64,000 nt of DNA from Archilochus colubris (taxonomy: Eukaryota > Chordata > Aves > Apodiformes > Trochilidae): contig CM041115.1 in NCBI GenBank assembly GCA_023079485.1, positions 46,714,156-46,778,155 on the forward strand, given 5' to 3'. The notes beneath the pieces are model-generated. The model saw nothing but the letters and a program-made list of their open reading frames with translations. It was not told where the DNA came from and made no database searches. A program made the translations under genes and the position numbers. This document shows, in pieces, positions 1 to 11,919 of the stretch. Position 1 is the stretch's first letter; every line of letters starts with the position of its first letter.

Positions 1-1930
1 TTTAATCTTGTAACATTATAAAATATGACTAGTTCATCCTGCCTTATCACAAGAACAGTTATTAAACATTTACACATGAAAGAAAAAAAAAAGTGACTTA
101 GATTTCATTATTAACATGGCAATTCAATAGTCAAGTTAGTCTCTTAAATACAGCTGCCCTTTCTTTTATGCTAGCTGCCAATAGACCAAACAGATGATTC
201 TTTAATACATCTTTCAATACGTGAATTAATTTCAAATAGTCACACAGCTAAGGTAAATCACTTCTAATTCAACGCAATCACAATTTATTCTTTACATATC
301 TAAATATAGTCACATGAAAATGTTGGAATTCTACACTATCTTTTATATAGAAAGTCTTCAGAGGGACTTATTTTATAGATTTGACTTTTAACCTTAAACT
401 GTCCTGTTTGTTTCTTTCATCTTAAGCTAGATGTATCAAAAATATATAACGTCAATAATACAAGGGATTTGCTTATTACAGAAGGTAATTCTTTGATCAG
501 TGAGGGTGAGTAATAGTAATAGAAATGAAGTTATCAGTTGAGATAACTAGTATCAGATAATCAGCTGAGAACTAGTATCTCTACCACAATAGAAAACAGA
601 GTTTGTGATGATCACACATTCTAGTGAGTAAACTCTTACTCATTTCTGCACCCTTTGTCTCCATATGAAAATTCACCAAAATAATTAATAATTTGGAAAT
701 ATTTACTGAGTATTATAGTAGCAAAACAATCTGGATACATGCTATTTTGATGACTACAATAAATTTACTACACAGGGATGAAAAATGTTATGATGGCAGA
801 GATCAAATGAGGATCACAGGTGAAACAAGCTCTACCTATTTAAGATGCAATGGTAATAAAGCTTTATTTTGCTCTATTTTGCATAGATGAATAATGCCCC
901 CTAGTAAAATTACAGCAGATTTTTTGCTTTAAAATTGCAGTTTAAGCTGAACCTTTTGTGTTTCAATTGACTCTTGAATATGTCAGGTGAACCATTCACA
1001 CCAAGACCCTAAATTTATAAAAATAAAACAATGTTCTGTCCCACTTTCTTAGCCCTTTTTAATATGATAAACCTGTATTATCAATGATGCTTTACTATAT
1101 ATAATGACTTAATATATTTTTCAACTCTTACTACATTGTTTCACAATTCTCTTCCCCATTATTTCCAAATCTCTACATCCAAAGCAAGAACACTCAGAAG
1201 AGTGAGGTAAAAGTATTCATTAGGGCTATGCAGCAAAGTTAGCCCAGGGATAAACCCATTTGCCTAATTGAAATAAGGTCTGATTAAGTACACTCTTAAG
1301 GGAAAGCTCGGTGTTTTGAGTGTTATCTATCACAGTTGTACCAGAATGAATCTTCCCATAGCATTGTAAGACACTTCCATAAGAAGTTTTAAATCTGGAA
1401 CAGACTTAGAATAATAAAAAAAGGGTTAAAGGATATTACCTCAGCATTCTGAACCATTGGAAATATTTGGACATAAGCTACCAAAGCTTCACTAATATCA
1501 AGCAAACAAACTGATAAAAGCCAGGAGGTTACAGATACATAACAACTGTGTTGCTTTCAGAAAATTTACAAAATGCTAAAGGAGGGTGTTTTAGTTCCCA
1601 GCTTGACAAACATTCAGCTCAAATTATTATGTGAGCATTTCCAAAGCATTCACTGATGCTACTTGAATGCAAAAATTTAACCTAAGGAATGTAAATTTGC
1701 AAGCTGTCAAAGGAAAGTCTTGCTTTTATTGCTAAGTTGTTCACAGTATTCTTACTCCTGTATCTTACCTCCATATATATTTATTACTTAATTTACAGAA
1801 AGTACTATGCAGTACTATTCTGACAACATAATATTGCTACACAATCTGTCACAACACCCATATCAGTCTGCAAGAACATCTTAAGACTTAAGAAAGTCTC
1901 AAAGGTTTTGCTACAGTCTGAAATACTTAC
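1..1930 (-). other. RFX3: RFX3 intron downstream of the third coding exon (partial)
   Basis: AT-rich non-coding sequence between the donor site of the exon ending at 1931 and the window edge. The donor reads ACA then GTAAGTATTT on the minus strand. In other vertebrates the next RFX3 exon begins with codons for Ile-Glu-Met-Ala; I did not find it here, so it lies beyond position 1. If this intron were retained, the frame would run about 41 more codons before a stop. I saw no repeat or RNA gene. Confidence 0.7.
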
Positions 1931-2189
1931 TGTCGCAGGGGAGGCCCGTGTTGTGTGAGTCACTGAATGACCAGAATTTTCCATTGAATTGCCAATCAGA
2001 TAGGTTCCTCCTGAGCTGCTAATGAGTTGTCCTCCTGTGACACCCATCTGAATCCCTCCAGTGCCCACCATACTATGAGATGAGACCACTGTTGTCACCT
2101 GTGCAGAACTTCCTTGAGTATCAAAATAATTTCCCCCAGTGTTTTGGCTGTACATCTGGGTTTCTGTGTAAGGGTAAGTTGTCGATCGG
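1931..2189 (-). CDS. RFX3: RFX3 coding exon 3 of those visible (residues 72-158)
   Basis: RFX3 is a winged-helix transcription factor that binds X-box motifs and drives ciliary and endocrine gene programmes in the nucleus. This 259-base exon encodes the end of its amino-terminal activation region, a Ser/Thr/Gly/Gln-rich stretch that includes YPYTETQMYSQNTGG, VVSSHSMVGTGGIQMG and THTTRASPAT. I recognise this as near-identical to vertebrate RFX3. The acceptor is a T-rich tract ending TTGAAG. The first base completes the Ile codon split with the previous exon, and the exon ends in phase 0 at ACA before GTAAGT. Residue 74, after Ile-Arg, is Ser, where I recall Thr in mammals. The DNA-binding domain would begin a little downstream, outside the window. 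Paralogues RFX1 and RFX2 differ in this region, so the assignment to RFX3 is confident. Confidence 0.95.
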
Positions 2190-5100
2190 CTTCAAGAAAA
2201 GAAAACAAAAGGAAATTATTTGCTTTGTTAGCTGAGAGAAATTTTACAGTTCTAGGAATGTATATATCACCTATATCTATAATGTATATATGTGTATATA
2301 AGCTATAACCAAATCAAACACAATTGCCAAACAGCTTCTGCCTCCTCAGAGAATAACATTTAATCAAATTAAAGCACTAAATAACTAATTCAGTGACAAT
2401 GCTAAATCAGGTATTCACGAAACCTTACAGAAAAATTTGTCAGTCTTACCTGAAGAGAAGTATGACATATATTGAGAAGAAAGGCAGAAAGAGCTCATCC
2501 AAATGACAATATATTAAAAAGCAACTTATAAATTTCCATCTGTTTTAAATTTTTTTAATCTGACAATCAAATTTTGAATTTTAGTTAGATGTTATATATT
2601 TTGCATGCTACGCATGTTGCAAAATTGCAAACAGTTAACAAAAATGTCAGCAAGGACAGTCCAGTGTTCACGATTCCCCTGTTACCTCTTGTTTTTAAAT
2701 TCATTAAAGCACACAGCTGAAGCTTGAAATTCTGAGTTCACTTGTGCTTTGGGAAATGAAGTTATTTTTTAAGGGTGAACTCAAAATCAGACAGGAATTC
2801 ACATCGTACTAAAAAGCTGCATTTAAGAAATAAAACTGAAGCAGAACTATAACTTGTAAGAAGGACATAAAGATGAAAGCAGGTATCATGTGTTTTGTAT
2901 TCTTAATAACTTAACTTGAATCATCATTCTTCACACATTATTATCTGGTTTTGGAATGTGTATGTGTTCCTGCTAAATTTGATCTTCAAATCAATGCAGT
3001 TCAAAATTGTTAAGTAAACAGCATTCATTATTTCAAAGACCAGATTCCTCTTTCTGGAAGTTTATTAGTAAATTTTATCCTGTTTCATGACTGCTAAGGT
3101 TTGTATCATGTCAAGCATGATAACAGAAAAATCAAAATGTAAAAACCAGTCAGTTTACCCAAACATTAATTTTCTTAATTAAGCATATAAATATAAAATA
3201 TTGATAATAATCAGCAGGCAACACCATTTTGAAATTCAATTTTCTCCAACCTTGGAGTTGCATATGCCGAGATGACTTAGTCCAAGTAAAAAAAAAATTA
3301 AACGTATTATGACACATAGGAAACAGAGAGGTGCTCAACTTCTGCCTAAGCCTCCAACTTGTTTAGAATACTAAAAAAAAAAAAATAAAAAAATCATGTA
3401 CCATCATTCATCTAAATGATTTCAACAAAAAAGTTCAGACATTGACACCTTTCCATTAACTTGAAATCAGTCTTTTTTTCCCATTTATCTTGACAGGGTT
3501 TAATTTTGTATCGATATATGTTACAGATTATGTGAATTTACTGTTTGTTATGTTGGGTTTTTTTTAATTATGAGAACATAACCAAGTTCAATTTATTAGT
3601 AAGCAATGGACTCATCAATGATTCATTCTTTAGCTTCATGAAATATTTTTAAAGAACTGAACAACACATGGCACCTTATCAACAACCAAAGACAGAACCT
3701 TAGTTGTATTAACTACTTTCGAAACAGCCTCTCCCTCCCTCTTCAGTAACTTGCAGAAAGTCCAAAACTTTAGTTATAAAATCCTAAATATTTCACAGGC
3801 CTCAATACTACATTATTTGCTCTCATCCATTCTTAAGCTACTTAAACATTTTCCTTGGTATTTATAGTATTTCAAAAACCTCAAGAACAGCTGCAAGCAA
3901 CTGGGATTTGATCTAAAAGAAATGCATTGCAGTTTACTGAAAACAAACAAAAAAAACAGTTCTTTTAGGGACTAATGCTCAAGCAGACTCTTATTCTATT
4001 AACATTTCCTTTGGAGAATTAAAATCAACTGATCTCTTCATTGTAATATTCAATGCATGTGTTTAGGTAATGTGCAGGTCTTGCTAAACTGTTTTATCAA
4101 TCCAAGATATCAATGTGATACTTTGTGAAACCATTGTGATACTATCTGACAATAAGCAAAATAACCACTAGCAGATATGGTATTACTTTTGTGTAAGAAA
4201 CATATAATTTACAGAGTATGAATAGTGCTATGCAGCAGAGGAAAATTTACTAAAAGGCAGTAATGGAATCTCAGGGGAAACAGATCTTGCAAGTGAGACT
4301 GAACACTGTAATTACTCTCAAAAGAGAAAAGAAAAACATGATGTCAGTATCAGGTATCACTGAGGAAAGGAATGAAAGGGCAATGCTATTTTGACTGGTA
4401 AAAATAGATACGGCTACAAGAAAATGACTGTCCTAAAGACGCAAGGAGGAAAAAAGGGAATTAAAGAGGCAGTTATTTAAAGCAATGCAAATTCTAGAGA
4501 ACAGTCAAAACGTCACTGGAAAATTAAGTCACAGACTTCGTGTGGAATAGAGAGACAAAAGGTTTGCTTCTAGCTGGTTTATAGCTGTATATCATGTATA
4601 TCCCTAAATAAGGATGGATGATATCAAAACACCTACAGCTGCTTATAACTGTACTCTGTATCAGAATCTAAGAGGTCTGCCTACTGAAACAGTGAAAGTT
4701 CAGTGTTTACTAGAACATAGCATTAGAAAGTTTATTAGAAACTAGTAAGTTTGAAGTCTAGGTAGCTAGGCTGCAGAATCCTAGTTTTCAGATGACTAAA
4801 AACTCAATGGTGTTTTACATCATCACACAAGGTCAGACACTGTGTGAATTAAATTTAGATTAAGCAAATCCAGAACACGTATCCACTGTTACTGAGCTTC
4901 ATTTTTAAAGCCACTTTTGTCTCTCCAAATATACTGACACTTTGAAAAAAGGAGACAAATAAAAGCAACAGCATAGAGAGACTCAACCTAGTTGTTGTCC
5001 TCCCTTAGTTGTCAGTGTGCATATGCACACAAGGGAAATAATTTATTCCCAGCTGCATCTATTATTTGTTTCTATGTAAATGTCAAGAATCTGCTGTATT

Positions 5101-5320
5101 GATTACTACAAATCAGTGTCCCTGCCATTGCATCATGTCTCAGTAATTTACATAGGCTGATCATGGCCCCTAATTTTATTTGAACAAATAGTTGATGGGA
5201 GAGGCTTATGTTTCCCAGATTTATAGTTGTCTACAAAACCTTATCTGAAGGTTGGCTTTATCTATGTCTCGGAAATGTCTGCTTGTTTAAAGTTTTTCCC
5301 ATTACTCTGCCTTTCAGTTA

Positions 5321-5417
5321 AAAAAATAAAATAAAAAAAAACCAAAAACCAAAACAGAACCCAAAACCAACCAAACAAAAAAACCCAAACCAAACCAAGC
5401 AAACAAACAAACAAATC
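5321..5417. repeat. A-rich and (AAACC/AAAC)n low-complexity tract
   Basis: About 97 bases contain almost only A and C: runs of A interrupted by CC, then AAAC repeats ending in CAAACAAACAAACAAA. It looks like simple-repeat expansion. No retrotransposon body was recognised beside it. Confidence 0.8.
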
Positions 5418-7804
5418 CCTAGCGGAATAATTTCCTTTTCCACGTATTGAAAAATGCACAGCATCCTTAAGTAAAAATTCTCAAATCAGGTTAGAAGTCT
5501 AGACAAGTTAAATCAAATTTGTGTTTGTTTTAAATAAGGTTTTAACTTTAAATTATAGCCCAGTATCTTCTGTGTCTTGCAAAAGAAGTAACTAACCACT
5601 GAGTTTTTACCACTAAGTGTCAGGAAATTCCAATATTGTGTAAAATGATCATAAATCTATTTTTTTGTACTTTAAAATCTATACCTTTTATATTACAACC
5701 TGAAATACTAGCATCCCTTCAAAGTGGCTGTAATAGAACAGACAAGTTCATCCAAGAACAGCATCCTGTTTCAAACATGAAAAGTATCCAGTGTGTGGTT
5801 TTTTCCCTGTAGTTCTAATCCAACAAACAAGTAACATAATTATTCTCTTTCTCATCAAGTAATAACCTCAGCATTACTCTTGTGGGTTTTGGTATGGATT
5901 ATCTACATGGCTCAGCAGGCAGGCACGTAAGTATTTTTTCACTGTCATCTTTGCAATAAAAGTTAGCCTTTTATGGTAATTCACTAACTAATGTATTATT
6001 TCCTGGGATACAAATACAATAAACAGTAGGTGAAAATAAATATTTCAACAGACAGCATTATTTATATGGAGAGTAGCTATTGTTCATTATAATGCTATAG
6101 TATTGCAATATAGTTTTCTACTTCCATGCATAGAAGCCAAGAAAGCCTTTCATGCCAGAACAATATCCTCAAACTCTTCTTAGATTTTAGTATAATACTG
6201 TGGTGCTAAAGCTTATTGAAACTGGTGAGAACAAAATCCTTCATCTAACACTGGCAGGCCTTGCTGCTGATGCATTGCTGCAGCCCCTGGAGGTGCTATA
6301 TCATAAGCAATGGGAAGAAGGGCAAGAGACATGATGTACCCCAACACCCACACAAGAGATCATGATACAGCAGTCAAATGGTAATTGAGAGGGCTAAATC
6401 ATGTCTCAGCCTGTCTCATACAACTGCCTGCCTCCCTTCAAAGAAATCTATTTCTATAACAAGAATATTGATTCAGGACTTTTTAATAACAGATCAAATC
6501 CCAAAGAAGCAATAACCTTCTTCTACAAAAGCCTCCTCAGTTGAACTAAAGACAGACATGGAAAAACTGATAAGACAGTAAGTCATTGCTTCCTTTCAAC
6601 TTTATCAAACAAAATCACTAAAGCCAAATATCAAAACCACATTATGAAAGGACAATTAATGCATCTATAACCAGAGAACAAAACTTCAAAGCAATTTATT
6701 CTGTAATAGTGTATAGTTGACCTCCCTTATGCATATACATTTTCTCTATGCAGACAACTTAAACTGTATCAGCCAGAAAAAGCTTTATAAAAATTACCTA
6801 AAACAGAGTTACATTATGCCATGTAAGAAATTCTTATTTGTCACATTCAAAAATTACAGCAAATGAGTTACTGATAGGCATTATTTATCAATGAAGAAAA
6901 ACTGAGATCTTCAACATTCAGTAAAAGATACTTTTCCACATGGAAATAAAGCAAGAAAAGCACACATAATAAAAGCACAACTGTATAAAGACCCTGTGAA
7001 CTATGGAACAAAGAAAATTAAAACACAGGGAAAATCTTATCTTGACAGAGAGAGAAGCCTTATTTATGACCTCTAAAAATTCTGCTGAAGCACTGCAGAC
7101 CTACAGTCCAGGAAATAGGGTATTGCCACTATTAGGAACATGTCACAGTGTTAATACTAAACCTAAAGACCTCAAGTCAGGCTTGTCAGGCTTCCTTTGT
7201 GCAGACTTGTCTGTGCCAGCCTAGGGCTTTGTTCTGGTTTAGCTGTAACAGTAATTGTTAAATAACCACAGAAATGTTACTTAATCTGCTTCCATTTAAG
7301 CCTAGCTTTTTACCCTGTGTGGTATAAAACCTATGGCTAAAAAGCTGATGCATTGCTCTAGCTAAGAAAAACTAGTATCAAATAGCTATTCTGTGAAGAA
7401 TAAACATGACTCTAGATTACAAATGTAGCAACAGTGATCATGACCATGGGATGACAGTATTAAAGAAGAGTTCAGCAAATGTAGAACACACCATCTTTAT
7501 TAAGAAGTAATAAGGAAAATGCAACCAGTGAAGAATGAATAAAGTGTAGACTGTGCTCTGAAACATTTTTTAAATTACTGCAAGTGGGCCCAGTGCAAGT
7601 AGAGAGCCCTGCAGAATCCCTGATACGTCTCCAGGCACAGCATCTATGATGGTGGTGAAGCTGTAATGCTTAGGTGGAAGCCACTGACCTGAGTGTGCAG
7701 AGGCATAGTCAAAGAGTTAGCATGATGCCAGAGAAAAAGGGATGGATACCCGGTAGTACTAGCAAGATTAACAGCTTTAACTGTATTGATATTAATTCTT
7801 TGAT

Positions 7805-8335
7805 TTGACAGTTTTAATTTACAGTAACAGTAAATTATTGGTTTTGCCCACACCAACCACACAAATTGTAGTACAATATGTTGGTGAAGAATGTGGTTTG
7901 GATTCAACAGCAACAGCAATTCTTAGACAATCCCAGCAATTAAAACCCTCTTTGCAACACCAGTGTTATCAGGTAAAAGGCTGCATTAGTGCATTACGTT
8001 ACAATCTAGGTAAAAGAAAGTTCATGTTTAGTATAGGGGACTCCCTTGGATGCTTAATATAGGTGCAGCCAATATTCTTTACATATCCTAAAATGCCAGA
8101 TAAGCCTGTGTGTCATCACAACAACAAAGCACTTTTGTTTCAGGATAGAGTGACATGTTTGGCAAGAAAAATTGTTACTAATCAAACACAAATGCAGATG
8201 TGCATTTGTGCAAATTCAAAGAGATTTTTAAAGTGTACAAAGTATGTGTTAATTTGCAGGCTACACCCCTTGTATTACCGTAACGCTTGCAATTACAATA
8301 AAAGCAAGTACCTTGTAAGTGTAGACAAATCATGA
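7805..8335 (+). pseudogene. Decayed reading frame of unknown origin, interrupted by one stop
   Basis: One frame stays open for 177 codons (stops included) except for a single TAG at 8060-8062. In DNA this AT-rich, stops are expected about every 15-20 codons. The conceptual product is rich in Cys, Gln and Lys. Its second half has a cluster of seven cysteines within about 60 residues, with spacing such as C-I-C and C-T-K-Y-V-L-I-C, which could suggest an extracellular or viral-type domain. I do not recognise the family and found no known motif. It could be a relic of an endogenous viral or transposon gene, or chance. Another short plus-strand frame follows at 8346-8537, also unrecognised. It has no splice context and lies antisense within an RFX3 intron. 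Confidence 0.3.
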
Positions 8336-9504
8336 TAAAAAATGCGTGGGAAGAATTTTTTTAAGACTACAACAGTTAAAACTGACAAAGACTGTGAAAC
8401 CTGACAAACCCCTCTCTTCTTTAGAATTGAAGGAATTAACTAACTCTTTCCTCATATATATTCTAACTGCACACGTTACTACTATCAAAGATGGACTTAA
8501 ATCAAAGCTGGTTTGCAAGAGCTTTATTTTGAAATAAAGATTAATTATTTCATCAGACATGCTGTAGTGTTTATTTCAGAGATGTCTGTACACTGAATTA
8601 ATTTCTTCACCCTAAGTAAGGGTTGCAGACTTGTTAGTCTATTGCTAGAATAGCACTGCCACTTGATAAAATTACGGAAGCATTCTATACAGGATTTTGA
8701 GCTAGAATTAAGATTTTGATGTAGGACTGTCATAAAGTTAATCGAACATATAATAATGAGAAGACAACCTGGAAGACAAACCATTGATCATTCTAGTCAA
8801 TTGCATCATTTACAAACCTAATCTGAAAGCAAAGCAGACAATTTCTGGAGTGGGAGAACTGGACAAACTGGCTGTAACACACTTCTGTGGTGCTGTCAGG
8901 ATCCACAAGACTCATCTCTCTCAAATTTCATTAGGAAGAATAGAAAAAGATTAACTGCAATCTGAACAACTGCCTAAATATTTTAGGGCAAGAGAGAATG
9001 GCCTCTGTCTTTTCTGTCACCGCAGAACTCAATACAATCTACAGCAGCTTTGTTTAGGGATAGGATAAGCCTTTTGTTTGCTTCCAAAACTCTAAAATGT
9101 CACTATCCCATTGATACAGCTCTGTACAAGCTAATCCAATGGCAAATCAAGAAAAGGAGAAAGAAATACAATGTTCTATAAACCAGAGAACTTCAATAAT
9201 TATAGAAACAGCATAAAGAAAAGCAATTCTTTCATCTCTGAAGGGAACTATATGTTAGCTACCTAGATCCCTATTTTATTTCACCAATCAAATAAATCGT
9301 ACTGTAACATGTAATCCTAACTTACATTCACATAAATGAAATTTTCCTGTTCTTATTCTGGGGTATAAAAGTATACAGGAAAACATGTTTTACAATACAC
9401 AATTTTTAAAAATTCTTAGTAGAAATACAGACTGGTGGTACTCTCTTCTTTATATATAACAATAATCTTCTGAAAGGTTCCTAAAAGTATTGAACAATAA
9501 ATTA

Positions 9505-10105
9505 GCTGCCATTTGTATCCTGGGTTTCATCAAAAGAAGCACTGCCAGCAGATCATGGGAGGTAATTCTGCCCCTCTGCTCTGCTCTTGTGAGATCCCAC
9601 CTAGAGTAATTGGTCCAGTTCTGGTGCCACCAAAGCAAGGAGGATATGGACGTGTTGGAGCAAGTTCACAGGAGGGTTGCAAAGATGGTAAGAGGGCAGG
9701 AGCACCTCTCATATGAAGACAGGCTGAGAGAGTTGGGGTTGTTCAGCCTGGAGAAGAGAAGGCTCTGGGAATACCTTACTGCAGCCTTCTGTTACCTGAA
9801 GGGGACCTAAAGGAAAGCTGTGGAGGGACTTCTTGTAAGGGCTTGTAGTGATAGGATGAGCAGGAGTAGTTTCAAACCAGAAGAAGGTAGATTTAGGTTA
9901 GACATTCAGAAGAAATTCTTTACCATGAGGGTGATGAGACACTGGAACTGGCTGTCCAGGGGGAACTGTTCAAAGCCAGGCTGGATGCAGGCTGGATGCA
10001 ACCTGGTCTAGTGGGAAGTGTCCCTGCCCACCGCAGGAAGGTTCAAACTAGATGATCTTCAGGTTCCTTCAAGCCCAAATCACTCTGTGATTCTCTGATG
10101 GACTG
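9505..10105 (+). mobile_element. CR1 non-LTR retrotransposon fragment (3' end, plus orientation)
   Basis: Frame-broken remains of the carboxy-terminal part of CR1 ORF2 are readable: a segment equivalent to [16 protein letters not shown], then [20 protein letters not shown], then [19 protein letters not shown]. The CR1 3' untranslated tail follows, ending near CACTCTGTGATTCTCTGATGG. It is a 5'-truncated, diverged copy. ORF2 normally supplies endonuclease and reverse transcriptase; neither is functional here. Confidence 0.9.
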
Positions 10106-10235
10106 GAATGTGAGTTCCACAGGATACAGCTAATGCCATAGCAGTTGGGCAAGTCTGAAGAGGACAAGCTGTGAAAAAATATGCTTTGCACCACACCCTA
10201 GGACCACAGTCAAATCCTGGGTGGCAAAAAAGGAC

Positions 10236-10782
10236 TGTTGTGATTTAATTCCAGCTTGCAACCAAGCCACTTCCAGTCACCTGCTCATTCCCCTCCTCTC
10301 AGTGGGAGATATGGTGAAGAACCATAAGGGAAAAAGTGAGAAAATTAATGTGTTGAGATAAAGATAGTTTTGTAAGTAAAACAAAAGCTGTGAATACAAT
10401 CAAAGCAGTATAAGGAATCAGCAAGCAGATGTTCAGCCATGTGCAGGTAAGCAGGGCTTAGGAAAAACAAAAACTGTATCTCCAGATGCCCCCCTTTTTG
10501 CTTCTTCCCCCAGTTTTCATTGCTGAGCACATCATCTGGTATGCAATATCCCTTTGGTCAGTTGGGGTCAGTTGTCTTAGCTGCGTCCCCTCCCCACTTC
10601 TTGTGCACACTCAGCCTAATCACTGCCATTGTGTGAAAGGCAGAAAAGGTCTTGATGCTTTGTAAACACTGCTCAGCAAGAACTAAGACATCCCTATGTT
10701 AGCAACACTGTTTGCAGCACAAGCTCTTAAAATGAGACCAAGTACTTCGACGAAAATTAACTCTGTCCCAGACAAAACTAGT
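10236..10782 (-). mobile_element. Solo LTR of an avian endogenous retrovirus (ERVL-type, diverged)
   Basis: This roughly 550-base block matches, from memory, a widespread avian LTR. On the plus strand it begins TGTTGTGATTTAATTCCAGC. It continues through CTCAGTGGGAGATATGG, a GTTGAGATAAAGATAG segment, GGTCAGTTGGGGTCAGTTGTC and ACTTCTTGTGCACACTCAGCC, and ends around AAAATTAACTCTGTCCCAGAC. The element reads on the minus strand, where the start would be the complement of that last segment. No internal retroviral genes flank it, so it is a solo LTR left by recombination between LTRs. I could not identify a target duplication because both termini are mutated. The subfamily name is uncertain. Confidence 0.75.
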
Positions 10783-11821
10783 AAAATAGGAAAATCTAAC
10801 ATATTTTTTGTACATTATTTGGGTTTTAGAGGCAAGAAGAATTCGGACAGGACAGTATGTGAATGAAATCAGTGAAGGAAAATATGCTAATGGATGTGAC
10901 CAAAGAAAGCTGAGAGTGTTCAGAGGTCTGATACAAATAATAATGCTGTTCTGAATCACTTCCAGGTTACCACCAACAAATAAGTACCCCCCAAGCAATA
11001 AAAAACTGTCTAAATAGTATTTCTTCCTAAAGCCAGCAACAGAGCAAAAAATGCCAAAATGAGGGTAAATGAAAAAAGAGGTCAAGAAGCTCCTTCACAA
11101 GCAACCCAATCCTACTTTTATGTTTGAGTAAGCTTCAAAGCTGGTGCTTCTCCAGGTCATGAGTTAGACTGGTCATGCCCAGAAATCCCACCAAACTTAA
11201 TTAATCTTTCTATGTTTGTAAATTTACATATTGGAAAAAGGAATCTGAAGATGGCAAATGGGAAGCAAGAAATGTTTAATAGTGAACAGAGAAGAGGCTA
11301 AAGAAGCACCAAAAGGAGCCCATGTCACTGTTCTTCCTCTGCCTCTCCTCATTACTTTGGAAAAGAAAATACTTATTTTATTAAACACAGGAACAAAATT
11401 ATATGATTACTTTCATTTAATAATAACTAAAGCTGCACCTTTCTGTGCTTTTGCCACTAGGATTGATGCCAGGAAGACAGACAGCCCTGTGTTCTACCTG
11501 AGGTCAATAGTAACACAGTACCTCCCACAGGCAGAACTTGCCCATAAGCTGAAAGGTATTTTTTCAAACACTATGCAGTATATGTAATTTCATGTAAATC
11601 CATCTAAAACTATCACAAGAATTCTAATTACACAAAAATACTGCCTTACTAAAAAGTGTGAATTCAGCTTTTAATTAAAAAACCTCTTTTGACAATTACG
11701 AGCTTTGATTGAATAATTTTTTTCCAACTTAAAATACACTAGTTGGTACAATCTAACTGAACATACATATTTAACTTCACATTTTAATAAACATTGAAAC
11801 GCCAATCACTTGCCAACTTAC
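10783..11821 (-). other. RFX3: RFX3 intron between the solo LTR and coding exon 2
   Basis: AT-rich intron with no recognised repeat, RNA or gene. Open frames here, such as a 109-codon plus-strand one at 11258-11587, show no recognisable domain. Confidence 0.6.
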
Positions 11822-11919
11822 ATAGCTCCATTAGTGTAGACTGTGTCACTTCCCTCCACATACTGAACCTGGGCTGGGTAGACATGCTGTACCTGTTGCA
11901 CAGTCTGTACTTGCTGTAC
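11822..11919 (-). CDS. RFX3: RFX3 coding exon 2 of those visible (residues 40-72)
   Basis: A 98-base exon encoding the end of the Gln/Val-rich stretch and the segment after it, reading VQQVQTVQQVQHVYPAQVQY then VEGSDTVYTNGAI. This matches the amino-terminal region of vertebrate RFX3. The acceptor is TTTGTTTTCAG. The donor is AT then GTAAGTTGG, splitting an Ile codon after its second base; the next exon supplies C, giving Ile-Arg. Reading through the donor gives ATG TAA at once, so an intron-retained transcript would stop after one extra Met and lack the DNA-binding domain. The Gln-rich character fits an activation region. Confidence 0.95.

Larger units (their letters stand above)
2190..9504 (-). 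other. RFX3: RFX3 intron, distal part, mostly without features
   Basis: Part of the 9632-base intron between the exons at 1931-2189 and 11822-11919. It is AT-rich and holds an A/C-rich simple stretch near 5321-5417 and a decayed reading frame at 7805-8335, both listed separately. I see no CR1, LTR or RNA gene in 2200-7800 or 8560-9500. Confidence 0.65.

Noticed and set aside
1805..1930. Continuation of the RFX3 exon frame below 1931
   Set aside because: A consensus GTAAGT donor at 1930 and the known RFX3 sequence place the exon end at 1931; the rest is intron read-through.
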